From positions 3,410,001 through 3,474,000 of the forward strand of contig CM065881.1 of assembly GCA_033439255.1 (NCBI GenBank): a stretch of DNA of 64,000 bases, given 5' to 3'. The notes under the pieces are model-generated. The model saw only the letters and a program-made list of their open reading frames with translations, was not told the origin of the DNA and searched no databases. Both the position numbers and the translations under genes were made by a program. The stretch is from Hericium rajendrae (taxonomy: Eukaryota; Basidiomycota; Agaricomycetes; Russulales; Hericiaceae). Shown piece after piece: positions 33,993 through 44,800 of the stretch; positions within the stretch are counted from its first letter, which is position 1, and every line of letters begins with the position of its first letter.

Positions 33993-35153
33993 ATGGCCCG
34001 CCTCACCGACCTCTCTTCCGAGATCTTACTCATCATCGTCCAGCTCGCAATGGACGGCGACCGCTGGCGCACGCTCTCGCCCAAGACCCTCTCACTCATC
34101 AACAAGCGCTGTAACAGCCTCGCCGGGATCTTCATCTTCGCAAATTACAAACTCAAACTCCGTGGCATGCGCACGTTCGACACGTGCCGCCTTACCGGGC
34201 GCCAGACGGAGGACTGGGACGACGAGGGCGTGCGCGCGCGCCTTGCACACCTGCGCAGCAAGGCGGCATGCGTGAAGCGGCTCACGATCATCGACGGAGG
34301 CGAGCACCTCCCGAATTATCGTCCAAACCAGCAGCTATTCCACCATGGACCACCGTTCCCGTCGCAGATCCTCCCGGAACTGCTCGAGACGCTGCGGGCG
34401 CTGACGAGCCTGACGGCCATCGCGCTCCACGGGTACACGCACGACGTGCCCTTTTTCGCGTTTCCAGAGCCGTTGTGGGCGTGGCTCGCGGAGAGAAAGT
34501 TGGTTGAGGTGGGCTTCGAAATGAACTTCACGTTCGGCGAGGAGCTGGGGCCATGGACGCACGTCGGCGCACTCACGATCAAGAACTTCGTCGGCGCGTC
34601 GCGCCGCGCCGTGCAGGTGCGTGCTCTGCTTCCCGCGTTCCCCGGACGCGAGCTGACCGCGCGCAGGTGCTCCGCCCCGCGGAGCTGACAATCGAGTATC
34701 CGTACGACGGCGCGCTCGAAAAGCTGGAGCCGTATCCGGAGCTGAAGAAGCTCGATGTCACGGTACCCGAGCTCTTAAGGGTGCAGCTGGGCGAGGGCTT
34801 CTTTGAGTTTGTCAAGACTCCTGGGCTTGAGTTCTCGATATTTGTCGGAAATCCCTGCTCGTTCAAGTTTCATATCATGGTGCGTCCCGGGCTCCAGCTA
34901 CACTTGTCCTTTCCAGCTGACGATTCGCCAGGGCGCATGGCGCGAGTTGCGCGAGCGCCTCCCGGTCGTATTCGAGGGCATTGATCTGAAGCAGTTCGAT
35001 GTCCTGGAGACCGATAGCACCAATGCGACTATTCGGAGTGTCAAGGCGGGCGACGGGCCGCGGTATCAGGATCACATTCCCAAGCCGGAACGGGATCGGA
35101 AGGACGAAGAGATGCAAGCACACTACGTGAGGCGCTCCATGAGGAAGATATGA
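33993..35153 (+). CDS. F-box-like protein, array copy 1
   Basis: Three exons: 33993-34616, 34667-34879 and 34917-35153, giving 357 residues. The N-terminus MARLTDLSSEILLIIVQLAM with SPKTLSLINKRCN has the F-box pattern, which would bind Skp1 in an SCF ubiquitin ligase. The rest (LRSKAACVKRLTIIDGGEHL, FMNFTF-like GFEMNFTFGEELGPW, LTIEYPYDG, LDVTVPELLRV, EFSIFVGNPC) is a family-specific region that presumably selects the target. The start at 33993 is preferred over an in-frame ATG at 33975 because all four copies begin at this point. Introns are phase 0 with GT-AG ends. Complete and uninterrupted, it probably encodes a working protein. The F-box call is from pattern only. Confidence 0.75.
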
Positions 35154-35340
35154 GTTGTATGCAGCGTGACGGATACTCAACACGCGGACTATGTGTATGC
35201 CTCCATTGTGTATCTTAGAATGTGTTTCTGTAGAAAGCGACAATATCGTATGGATTGTTAAACGTCTCTATGCCTTCACTTCAGTCTCCCCAGATGCTGA
35301 GATGCGAATAGATTAGAATCGTTCAACGCAGGACGGACAG

Positions 35341-35474
35341 AGCTTCAGCTGCAGTTGTCCGTTCTGCCAATGGTCTCGGTGGCGAGTGGGAGGACGAAGG
35401 AGCCAGTTGCCCGGCGTTGAGCTGGAACTCCGACGGCGCTTGCCGACAACCCAGGGCTGCCCCGCCCCCTGAGG
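35341..35474. repeat. Spacer repeat R2
   Basis: Second copy of the array spacer repeat (AGCTGCAGTTGTCCGTTCTG, then CCGGCGTTGAGCTGGAACTC, CGACGGCGCTTGCCG). It is cut on its right side by the insertion at 35475. Confidence 0.7.
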
Positions 35475-36582
35475 CCATCAGCAAAAGTGTGAAAAAATGG
35501 CAAGGGTTTACAAGGCTATGTAAGCATTTACAAAGGTCTCAATCTTCAGCGTCTGGTGAGGATTCCACCTTTCGTCGCAAAGCAATGTACGTGTGCCATA
35601 TGGATTTGCCATGCTCCCAATCGGAGCCAATCCTTCCCAAGGCTTGTCAGCCTTGCCAAGGCTTACCCGCAGACGAGACTTGTCCGTCAATGTGGCAGCC
35701 GTGTAATGCCATATGGCATTTGACTGGCATTGTAAAGCCACGCAGGGTAGCTCTGTAATATTTAGCTAGTTTTGTTGATTTTTTTTGTTATTGTCAACAG
35801 AAATGTTGGAATCAAATCAAGAGAATTATATTTCATAACGAAAGTAAATACACGACAATGACAATTATCTACGTCCAATATCATTCCGTGCGGTAACTAA
35901 GCACTATAAATATCCGTATCCATGTGTGCTGGTGCGCCATGACGGTCGCTCACTCAGCTCAAGAATGGATGTCCCCGAGATTGCCATAAACCAGCGCCGA
36001 GCCTTCACCAGATCGCGCGCGCACCAGAGAACGTCCTCGAGCGATGAGGACACCCAGAAATTGCCACTTGCGCGAGATAACACAAACAGAGAAGAGCCAA
36101 GCCGGCGCAGATCAACGCGAGACAGCACTAGCTTCATGCGGAAGGCGAGACACAAGTCGCGAAGATCCCAGTGTGCTTGAGATATGGTCAAGAGAAAGGA
36201 GGAGTTGGACAAAGACGGATGCGGGCAGAAGGTATTAAACAAGCACGATTTAGGGCCGGTGATGACATACCTTCAAAAAATGTAGCGCTGCGTTGCTAGG
36301 GGATGGTAGGAATATCGAAAGCAGAACGGCGGGCAGGCGACCGCTGCAAAGGCGGCAGAAGGCCGTTACCTCGATTACAAGCTTGTAGATACCAGATCAG
36401 CAATTTTGAAGACTCACCATCAATGTGTGAGATTCCCAAGATCATGCAAGCCTTGTATGATCTTGACATGGGTATGTATTGCGCATTGCATACCCTTGTA
36501 AGAGATTACATTCCGGCGCAATCACGGTGACGCGTGACAGTCCCCACCAGGGAATAACCGACTGAAACGTTTTTGCTGATGG
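35475..36582. mobile_element. 1.1-kb insertion with 12-bp inverted ends
   Basis: Starts CCATCAGCAAAA and ends TTTTGCTGATGG, perfect 12-bp inverted repeats. The left flank breaks off within R2 and the right flank resumes at GCGCTCATTTCAAC, the same junction that is uninterrupted in R3 (38385-38400). GAGGC on the left and GACGC on the right are a possible decayed 5-bp target duplication. A minus-strand frame (35904-36242), including LTISQAHWDLRDLCLAF and VDLRRLGSSLFVLSRASGNF, may be cargo or a captured host exon. No transposase recognised. Confidence 0.65.
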
Positions 36583-36839
36583 ACGCGCTCATTTCAACAA
36601 TAGACCTGACATCACCTTGAAAACTCGGACGGGGCTCCCGCATGGCCTTCTTTTCAAGCTCTTCCACCCACTCTATTGCCGCGATTGTCGTCAACCCTTA
36701 ACGATTAAAAGCCGGCAGGAGACAAAGGGAAAAGGTCCACATGCGGACGCTTTGCCACGGCGAGCATCCGAGTCGCATTGACGCATCATCACACAACATC
36801 GGGTGTGCCAAGCCACCACAATAAGTCCTCGACTGACGA

Positions 36840-36845
36840 TATAAG
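36840..36845 (+). promoter_or_regulatory. TATA box of F-box-like copy 2
   Basis: TATAAG 62 bp upstream of the copy 2 ATG, within the same promoter block as copies 1 and 3. Confidence 0.55.
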
Positions 36846-36901
36846 CCCGGCCACTCACCCCTAACGACGTCCATTCATAGCGAACGATTGGCCCCTGAAC
36901 C

Positions 36902-37995
36902 ATGGCCCGCCTCACCGACCTCTCCTCCGAGATCCTTCTCCTCATCGTCCAGCTCGCAATGGCCGACGACCGCTGGCACATGCTCACGCCCAAAACCCTC
37001 TCGCTTGTCAACAAGTGGCTCAACGGGATATGCGGCATCTTCATCTTCGCAAAATACACGCTCATCTTCCGCGGCATGGGGATCTGGAACACATGCCACC
37101 GCACCGGGCTCATCTTGGACAAGTGGGACAGCGAGGGCGTGCGCGCGCGTCTTGCACACCTGCGCAGCAAGGCTACTTGCGTGCGTCAGCTCATGATCAT
37201 CGACGGTGGCGAGCTACTCCCGCGCGGCACGCCTGGCCAGCTGCAGTTCAGCAGGGGCCCCCCGTTCCCGGCCGAGATCGTCCCAGAGCTGCTTGAGACG
37301 CTGCAGGCGCTTACAAGCCTGAAGGCCGTTTCGTTCAAGGGGTACACGTATAACGGGCTCCGCGTCGCGTTTCCAGAGTCCTTGTGGGAATGGCTTGCGC
37401 AGTGGGAGCTCCGAGAGGTAAAATTCGGGTTCAACTTCACATTTAGCACGGAGCTAGGGCCGTGGAGACGCATCGGCGCGATCACGATCACGCATTTTGA
37501 TGATAAGTCGTGCCACGCTGTGCAGGTATGTCTTCTCGCTGACGCGATGTCCAGCGTTGTTGATCCCGCGTGCAGGTGCTCCGCCCTGCGGAATATATCC
37601 GTGCGAGGGCAGACTCAAGAAATTCGTGCCTTATCCAACATTGCGGAAACTCGACGTCAGGGTCCCAGAACTCTTCCGCGTGCGACTGTGCAAGTCCTTC
37701 TTTGGCTTTGTCAACACCCCCGGTCTTGAGTTCTCCGTCTTCATCGGGAACCCCCGCGAATACAAGACTGGCAATCACTTCGTGCGTCCCGGTATCGAGC
37801 TGCAGTAGCCTGTTCTCGCTGACGATAAATCAGGGCGCATGGCGCGACCTGCGCAAGTACCTGCCAGAGGTATTTAACGGCGTCGACCTGGCACAGTTCA
37901 ATGTCAAGCAGTCTGGTTGGACTGATGTGACCATTTGGAGCGTGAAGGCAGGTGAGAAGCCCCAGTATCAGGGGCATATCCCCAATGTGGAATAG
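36902..37995 (+). pseudogene. F-box-like protein, array copy 2, inactivated
   Basis: Exon 1 (36902-37525) is intact and reads MARLTDLSSEILLLIVQLAM, then LVNKWLNGICGIFIF and so on, exactly 208 codons as in the other copies. Exon 2 has lost about 10 bases just after its start: it reads CTCCGCCCTGCGGAATATATCCG where copy 3 has CGGAGCTAACGATCGAATATCCG. The frame therefore shifts, and the family sequence (FVPYPTLRKLDVRVPEL, EFSVFIGNPREY) continues in another frame. Exon 3 has an early stop after QGHIPNVE where other copies continue for about 20 residues. A truncated product of the F-box part alone remains possible. Confidence 0.8.
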
Positions 37996-38300
37996 GATCT
38001 TCAGGACGAGAAGTTGCATGCAGCGTATGTCCTACACTAGCTGTAGACAGGAAAAGGCTTTGGTAAATTTCGGTCTGCTCTTATTTTGTATTTTAGAATG
38101 TATGTCATTAAGATTGAGGATATTGCATGGACTAATAATCAACATCCCGCTCTCATCTGTCCGGTTGTCAAAGATGCGAAGGCGGTCTCGCTGTCTAGTG
38201 TTCTGTGCCCTGACTCCCGTAGGATCTAGTCACTCAAGAGATGTTTGCGCTTCTACAGCGCGTTTCGCGAAAATGGTGTAAATATTCCTCAGGCTGGAAA

Positions 38301-38400
38301 CATTCAGCTGACGACAGAGGACCCAGCTGCCCGGCGTTGCACTTGATTTCCGATGGCGCTTGCCGGAGCTGCCCTGCCCTCTGGCGCGCTCATTTCAACC
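38301..38400. repeat. Spacer repeat R3
   Basis: Third copy of the array spacer repeat (GACAGAGGACCCAGCTGCCC, GGCGTTGCACTTGATTTCCG, GGCGCTTGCCGG), running without interruption into GCGCTCATTTCAACCATAGA. Confidence 0.75.
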
Positions 38401-38653
38401 ATAGACCTGACATTGATAAGCTACCTTGAAAACTCAGAAACCTGGGACGGAATGCGGGCTCTCGCATGATCTTCTTTTCAAGCTATTCCATCCACATTAT
38501 TTCAGTGATTGTCCTCAACTTCTATTGATTAAAAGTCGACAGGAGACAAAGGACGAAGGTCCACATGTGGACGCTTTGCCACCGCGTGCATCCGAGTTGC
38601 ATTGACAGCGCGGGCCATGCCACTACGTAGTACAATAGGCTCTCAGCTGACGA

Positions 38654-38660
38654 TATAAAA
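38654..38660 (+). promoter_or_regulatory. TATA box of F-box-like copy 3
   Basis: TATAAAA 64 bp upstream of the copy 3 ATG, in the shared promoter block. Confidence 0.65.
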
Positions 38661-38717
38661 CCACCCATTCACGGCTTACGTCCTCCACTCGCAGCGAACG
38701 ATTGACCCCCCTCAACC

Positions 38718-39898
38718 ATGGCTTGCCTCACCAAACTCTCCTCCGAGATCCTCCTTCTCATCGCCCATTTTGCAATGGACGGCAACTACTGGCACAGCCT
38801 CTCACCAAAAAGCCTTTCCCTCATCAATAAGCGCTTCAACGGCCTCGCCGGCACCTTCATCTTCGCGGACTACAAGCTCACCTTCCGCGGCATGCGCACC
38901 CTCAATACTTGCCGCCTCACCGGGCGTTCGACGGAGAAGTGGGACGCCAAGGGTGTGCGCGCACGACTCGCGCACCTCCGCAGCAAGGCGCAATGCGTCC
39001 GGCGGCTCACGATCGTCGACAGCGGCGAGCCGCTCCCGCGCGGCACGCCCGGCCAGTGGCAGTTCGGCAGGGGCCCCCCGCTTCCGGCCGCGATCGTCCC
39101 CGAACTGCTCGAGACGCTGCAGGCACTTCGCAGCCTGCAGTCGCTCTCGTTCGAGGGGTACACGCATCACGCGCCGCACGTCGCGTTCCCGGAGGCCCTG
39201 TGGGAATGGCTCACGCGGCGGGGGCTTCGCGACGTGAATTTCGGGATCAACTTCACGTTTGGCGCGGAGCTGGGGCCATGGAATCGGGTCGGCGCGATCA
39301 CGATCAAGAATTTCGACGGCGGGTCGTGCCACATTGTGCAGGTCTGTGCTCTACGCTTTCGAAGACCGATATGCAGCATGGCTGACCCCGCGCGCAGGTC
39401 CTCCGCCCTACGGAGCTAACGATCGAATATCCGTGCGAGGGCAAGCTCGAGAAATTCGTGCCCTATCCTGGATTGCGGACGCTCGACGTCACAGTCCCAC
39501 AGCTCTTCCACGTGCGACTGTGCAAGTCCTTCTTCGACTTCGTCAAGACTCCCGGTCTCGAGTTCTCCGTCTTCGTCGGGAACCCCCGCGAATACAAGCT
39601 CCAACATATGGTGCGTCCCGGTATCGAGCTGCAGTAGCCTGTTCTCGCTGACGGTACCCAGAGCGCATGGCGCGATCTGCGCAAGAGCCTTCCCGTGGCA
39701 TTCCACAGCGTCGACCTAACGCAGTTCAACGTCAAGCGGACTGGCTGGACCGGTGCGACCATTTCGAGCGTGAAGGCAGACGAAAAGCCGGAATGTCAGG
39801 CGCACATCCCCGATCCGGAGCAGGATATCAAGGAAGAAGAGCTGCAAGAAATGTATGGCTGGCGTGCTGCGAGGAAGCTTCATGACCATGAAGCGTGA
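38718..39898 (+). CDS. F-box-like protein, array copy 3
   Basis: Exons 38718-39341, 39398-39610 and 39662-39898. Exons 1 and 2 have the same lengths as copy 1 (624 and 213 nt). The F-box-like N-terminus is MACLTKLSSEILLLIAHFAM. The later family blocks are LRSKAQCVRRLTIVDSGEPL, FGINFTFGAELGPW, LTIEYPCEGKLEKFVPYPG, LDVTVPQLFHVRL and EFSVFVGNPREYK. The third-exon acceptor used by copy 1 is mutated here. The only acceptor that keeps the frame is CCCAG at 39657-39661, giving SAWRDLRKSLPVAFHSVDL and a C-terminus ending RKLHDHEA. Probably functional. Confidence 0.75.
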
Positions 39899-40231
39899 GG
39901 GAGGCTCAGCGTGTGTACAATATCTGTTATTATTTATATGCAACAAGTTGCAAGCAGGGAAAGACATTGGTGGTTTTTAACCTGATCTTATTGTGTATCT
40001 TAGAATGTATGTCATGAATATTGAGGATATCGCATGGACGTATCAACATCGCGCCCTCGTCTATCCGTTGGTCAAAAGTGCGAAGATGGTCTCGCTGTCT
40101 AATTTTCTGCGCCCTGACTCCCGTAGAATGTTCAATGTCAATAATCTTCACTCGTAGAATACGACCTTCATTTACATTCCCCAGACGGACTTCGTCCTAC
40201 TTATCAGTATTCACCGTTGGATCGGAAACAT

Positions 40232-40317
40232 TGAGAGAGGACCAGCTGCGCGGCGTGCACTGGAACTCCGACGGCACCTGCCGGATTTGCCCTGCGCTCT
40301 GGCGCTTGCACTGAACA
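40232..40317. repeat. Spacer repeat R4
   Basis: Fourth copy of the array spacer repeat (GAGAGGACCAGCTGCGCGGC, GAACTCCGACGGCACCTGCC, TTGCCCTGCGCTCTGGCGC). Confidence 0.7.
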
Positions 40318-40595
40318 ATGCGCTTCAGACTCCTGAACTTGCTCCTGATGGTGGACTCCCATCCCCTTTTTCTTCAAATTGTGCTATTCACCGCTCACAC
40401 CCGTCGCTGGTTGTCGCTATTGTTCCCAAGCCTTCACAATATTGCACAATAGATGTGACATCGATAGCGAACAGGAGACAGCGATACACACGTGGACGCA
40501 GTGTGGCCTGCATCTAAACGAGATCCACGCACTATAAACGCAATCTCGCGTATGCCACTCTGCCAAATATAGCAGACAATAGACTTTACTTGTTT

Positions 40596-40602
40596 TATAA
40601 AA
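40596..40602 (+). promoter_or_regulatory. TATA box of F-box-like copy 4
   Basis: TATAAAA 48 bp upstream of the copy 4 ATG. The surrounding promoter is more diverged than in copies 1-3. Confidence 0.55.
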
Positions 40603-40643
40603 GCAGCCCCTCACCCCCGACGAATCCTCACTGGCACCCAACC

Positions 40644-41809
40644 ATGGCGCGCCTTACCGACCTCTCCTCCGAGATCCTGCTCCTCATCGTCCAACTCGCC
40701 ATGTCGGGCGACCGCTGGAGAGCACTCTCGCCCAAGACCCTCTCGCTCATCAACAAGCGCTGCAATGGCATCGCCGGCATCTTCATCTTCGCAAAGTACA
40801 AGCTCGTCTTCCGCGGCACGGACCTCTGGAACAAGTGCCACATCACCGGGCGCACCGCGAACGAGTGGGACGACGAGGGCGTGCGCGCGCGCTTCGCGCA
40901 TCTGCGCAGCAAGGCGACGTGCGTGAAGCGGCTCACGATCGTCGACGGCGGCGAGCCGCTTCCGAAGGGCACGCCCGGCGAGCGGCAGTGTAGCCATGGG
41001 CCGCCGCTCCCGTCGGCGATCCTCCCGGAATTGCTCGAGACGCTGCAGGCGCTCACAAGCCTGAAGGCCATTGCATTCAGCGGACGCGCGTATAGCCCGG
41101 TCAGCCTCGTGTTCCCGGAGGCTCTATGGGCGTGGCTCGCGGAGCGAAAGCTGAGCGAAGTGAGCTTCGGGATGCACTTCACGTTTGGTGCGGAGCTGGC
41201 GCCGTGGGCCCGCGTTGAATCGGTCAAGATCAAGAACTTCGACAGCAAGTGGTGCCGCATTTTAGAGGTATGCAAGTATCCGTGCTTTCGCAGATGCGCT
41301 GTGCAGGGTTGCTCATTGCGCGTGCAGGTCCTCCGCCCTGCGCAGCTGACCATCGAATACACATGGAAGGGCGAGCTCCACAAGTTCGTGCCCTACCCGG
41401 AACTGAAGAAGCTCGATGTCACCGTGCCCGAGCTCCTCCGCGTGCAAGTGTGCGAGTCCTTCTTCGACTTCGTCAAGACCCCCGATCTCGAGTTTTCTGT
41501 CTTCGTCGGGAACCCCTGCGAGTACAAGTTCCACATCATGGTACGGCGCGCGATCCCGCTGCAGAACTCTTGCTGATGGTGCTCCAGGGCGCATGGCGCG
41601 CGCTCCGCACGCGCCTCCCTATCGCATTCCACGATATCGATCTCGCGCAGTTCAACGTCCAGCAGTCTGACAGGACCAACGCGACAATTCGGAGCGTCAA
41701 AGCAGGCGAGAAGCCGAGGTATCAGCACCACATTCCCAATGCGAGACAGGATCGTGAGGACGAAGAGCTGTCAGAGGCATACTTCCAGCGCGCCCTGATG
41801 AAGCGGTGA
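40644..41809 (+). CDS. F-box-like protein, array copy 4
   Basis: Exons 40644-41267, 41328-41540 and 41588-41809, about 352 residues. The N-terminus MARLTDLSSEILLLIVQLAM with SPKTLSLINKRCNGIAGIFI is the F-box-like part. LRSKATCVKRLTIVDGGEPL, FGMHFTFGAELAPW, LTIEYTWKGELHKFVPYPE, LDVTVPELLRVQV and EFSVFVGNPCEYKFH follow. The start at 40644 matches the other copies, although the frame is open upstream. Intron 1 is 60 nt, a multiple of three, with no stop, so its retention would simply add 20 residues. Exon 3 starts GAWRALRTRLPIAFHDIDL and ends RALMKR. Complete. Confidence 0.76.
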
Positions 41810-44800
41810 GCCGATATGCAGCGTGATGTGTGCGCGGTTACTTGTACGCAACAGTCGCGAACAGGTGCGGTATCTCTGTGTCTGCTCTCATTGTGCGATT
41901 TACATTATAAAGAAGTAAGAATATCACGTGAAGTGTCCATCATTCTGAAAGATTAGAGACGCCCATGTTTTTGCATAACGATGCAATGTAAGTCCTTGCT
42001 GAATGAACAGAACAATAACTATCATCCGTTACCGTACGTTGTTTCTATCCGATTTTGCGAAGGGAAGGTTTGACGACTTAGTGCACTGCGCTGGCACTCA
42101 TCCTGTTACTGGTCGCTTTGACCTGATAATCTACGATGTCGGTTATGTTCGTTCAAAGATACCATCAACTATAGTTGAAATATACCTTTCTCGAATGGGC
42201 GACAGCATCTCATAGGTCTCATAACGAAAGTGTGTGTCTCTCCCCTGTTCTAAACTGGCGTTGGATTCATAAATGCAAAGCCACAGCAAAGAACGATGAA
42301 ATGCATACATGAATAAAATCCGAAGCACCTCCCAAGTCATCGGGACGACCCAGGGCTCGATGGCGCAGTGCTTGTAGAAGAAGGCCTTGCCGGGACACTT
42401 CCAATGGACGACGATGACCTCACGGACGAGTGAGGTGCATTCTTCAGTCCAAGGCATGCGGATAAAGGCCGGCCAGATCCCGGGTGGCATGCTCGTCCCA
42501 TTGCTTGCGATGGTGCTGCGAGTTCAGGACTCTGTCCTGGTGTAATGGAGGAATGCTGCCCCGACGTAACCAGGAAGATGCAGATTCGCAGTTCTTGAAT
42601 ATTGCACTTATACGACCTGTAAGAGTTAGGCGCGTATGGACGATGTAGTTCAGAATACTTTTTCCAAGGAGTAGGTATGGAGTCCAACTCCATCTGTGCG
42701 CGTTGAGGCGCGCGATGTGAGCCTACGAGAATATCCAATTAATTATCCAAGATATGCCCAACTTGCATTAGAAGCATGTCTATCTCACGATTGACATCGC
42801 AGCCTCAGGAGCAGTGAGCGGCGAAGGCTTGCATAAAGCCTGGGCGAGGAACGGATCAGAATCGCGGAGAGATCGTGAGGGTAAGTAACCGACAGCTGTA
42901 TGGGAGGCCGTGAATTGGAGGACTGAAGTTCTACAGCGGATCACGCAATGTCGGACCGAAGACAGATAATACGTGCGACCTGGACCGGAGGACTCCACCA
43001 CTGTAATTAATTGGTATTCCTCACCCTTTACCTCGTCTCATCCTATCGTAAAACTGCTCTGATATAACATGCTACAAATCGAAAGTCAGTGCGTGAGTGG
43101 GCGATCTGCACGAAACGCAAGGCTATGCCGTTGAGTGCTATCGACAGGTTTTTGCCACGATGCGGCGGCCAGCTGATAGCGACGACAAACATCAGTCTCG
43201 CCGGTTACTTACCCGATTATTGCTTGATCGGCCGTATTTAATGAGGCCAATTTGCGAACTATGTGTGACCACCTGCCTATCTCTGCGAAGACACATGAAC
43301 TCCAAGGCGTGAACTTCGCGATCGATGAAAAGCTCACGCAACAGTATCATTGAGCCCTTGAAAAAAAGCTTGTGGTATCCGGGGGCCTGCGATGTCGTCT
43401 CCTCATCCTAACGCCATGAAGTTGATCTTGAGAAACAGACGATCTACAGTCACTATAGTCAGCACTTCGGGCGGTATGCGGGGAGTCCGCGGAGTGCCAG
43501 TCTGCTCTAGGATATCAGTCGACGCAAAGCGGCGTTAGAGTGGCTATAATAGCGCAGAACGACCGCAATGGGTCTTCAAAAGCCAGTGGACGAAACGGAC
43601 TGGCTAATCCTTGTGAAAAAGTTGGAGTCTCGTTCAGTACAGATGGAGGGCATCACCATTTTGATCGTCTACGATAGACCATTCACGGGTTCCGCCGGCA
43701 TACATGATAGGTCCTGCGCTTAGATTTTTCAGGAATGGAAGTCGCAGGAGGCTCAACGGCCCATCTGGAGAGTAGGAACCCGTTTGCGGCACCGAAAACC
43801 AGAAGTATGTCTCGCCCGTCCCTGATGCCTACAGTTGGAGGGCCATCTCCATCTGGAAGATGTCTAAGTGCCAAGTTGAACGGAGGTTGGGATAGCACAA
43901 GCGCCGGTGGACCTGTCGCTCCCGGATTTACGAAAATGCCGCGAGGATTCCGTCAGAAGGGAAACAAGTTTCATGAGACGGAACGCGCAATGTACCCATA
44001 AATGAAAATGCCAGCATCCTTGATGTCGGAAGACAGCTTAGCGCTTGAAAGTACGCTGTCAGGACTCAGGATTGCCTCAACCCATCTCCCGGGAAAACGA
44101 AGGGCTCCAGGGACCAGAAAGAGCGTCATGTCTTGTAACGTGTCATACTTATAGAGTATCTTGACAGAGCTTCCCTACCGCAAGAGCGCTCGAACGCGCA
44201 CGGAATTAGCATACTGGTTCCCGAAACCCTAGCCGGATCACTGAATGTGAAGCGGCACCGCTACCAGCACAGAAGCACAACACTCCAGTAGTGAACTCAC
44301 TCGGAACACCCTTTGGCTCATACGAACTGACGGAGCGATCTGCAGTTCTGAGATTGCCCAAGATCGCCCAAAGAAACAGTGGTACTGTCTCAGAAGCGGC
44401 ACAGCAGATTTACAGTCGCGGGTGAGCTCTGCCGGCCATGCTTGCGATGGATGGAAAAGGCGTGCTTGTTCGCGGCTGCGCACCCGGTGTAGATAATTTT
44501 GACAAGAGCATCAGAGATCCACGCATCCTAGATATGAAGACCGTCAGTTGGACAGACTTTCCTGGTACTGCCCAGGCGCATCTGGAGGAGTCCGCCTTGA
44601 ACGTTATACTGCCTCTCCTCGTACTCCTCCTCCTTGATTTAATCGTCAGTGTGCGGATATGGATAAGTCTGACGATCTGTAGGACTACACCCAAGCCAGT
44701 GACCATCGCCGTGGCAGCATGAGCGTCTGCGCGTGAACATATAGAACCAAGGATGACAGAACGCACTATGCCTTTAACAATCCGTATGATCACCGACGGC

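Noticed and set aside
42337-42738. 133-codon Ser/Pro-rich minus-strand frame
   Set aside because: It overlaps another exon-like frame (42143-42490) in a different register. Neither shows a domain or coherent introns, so no gene is called.
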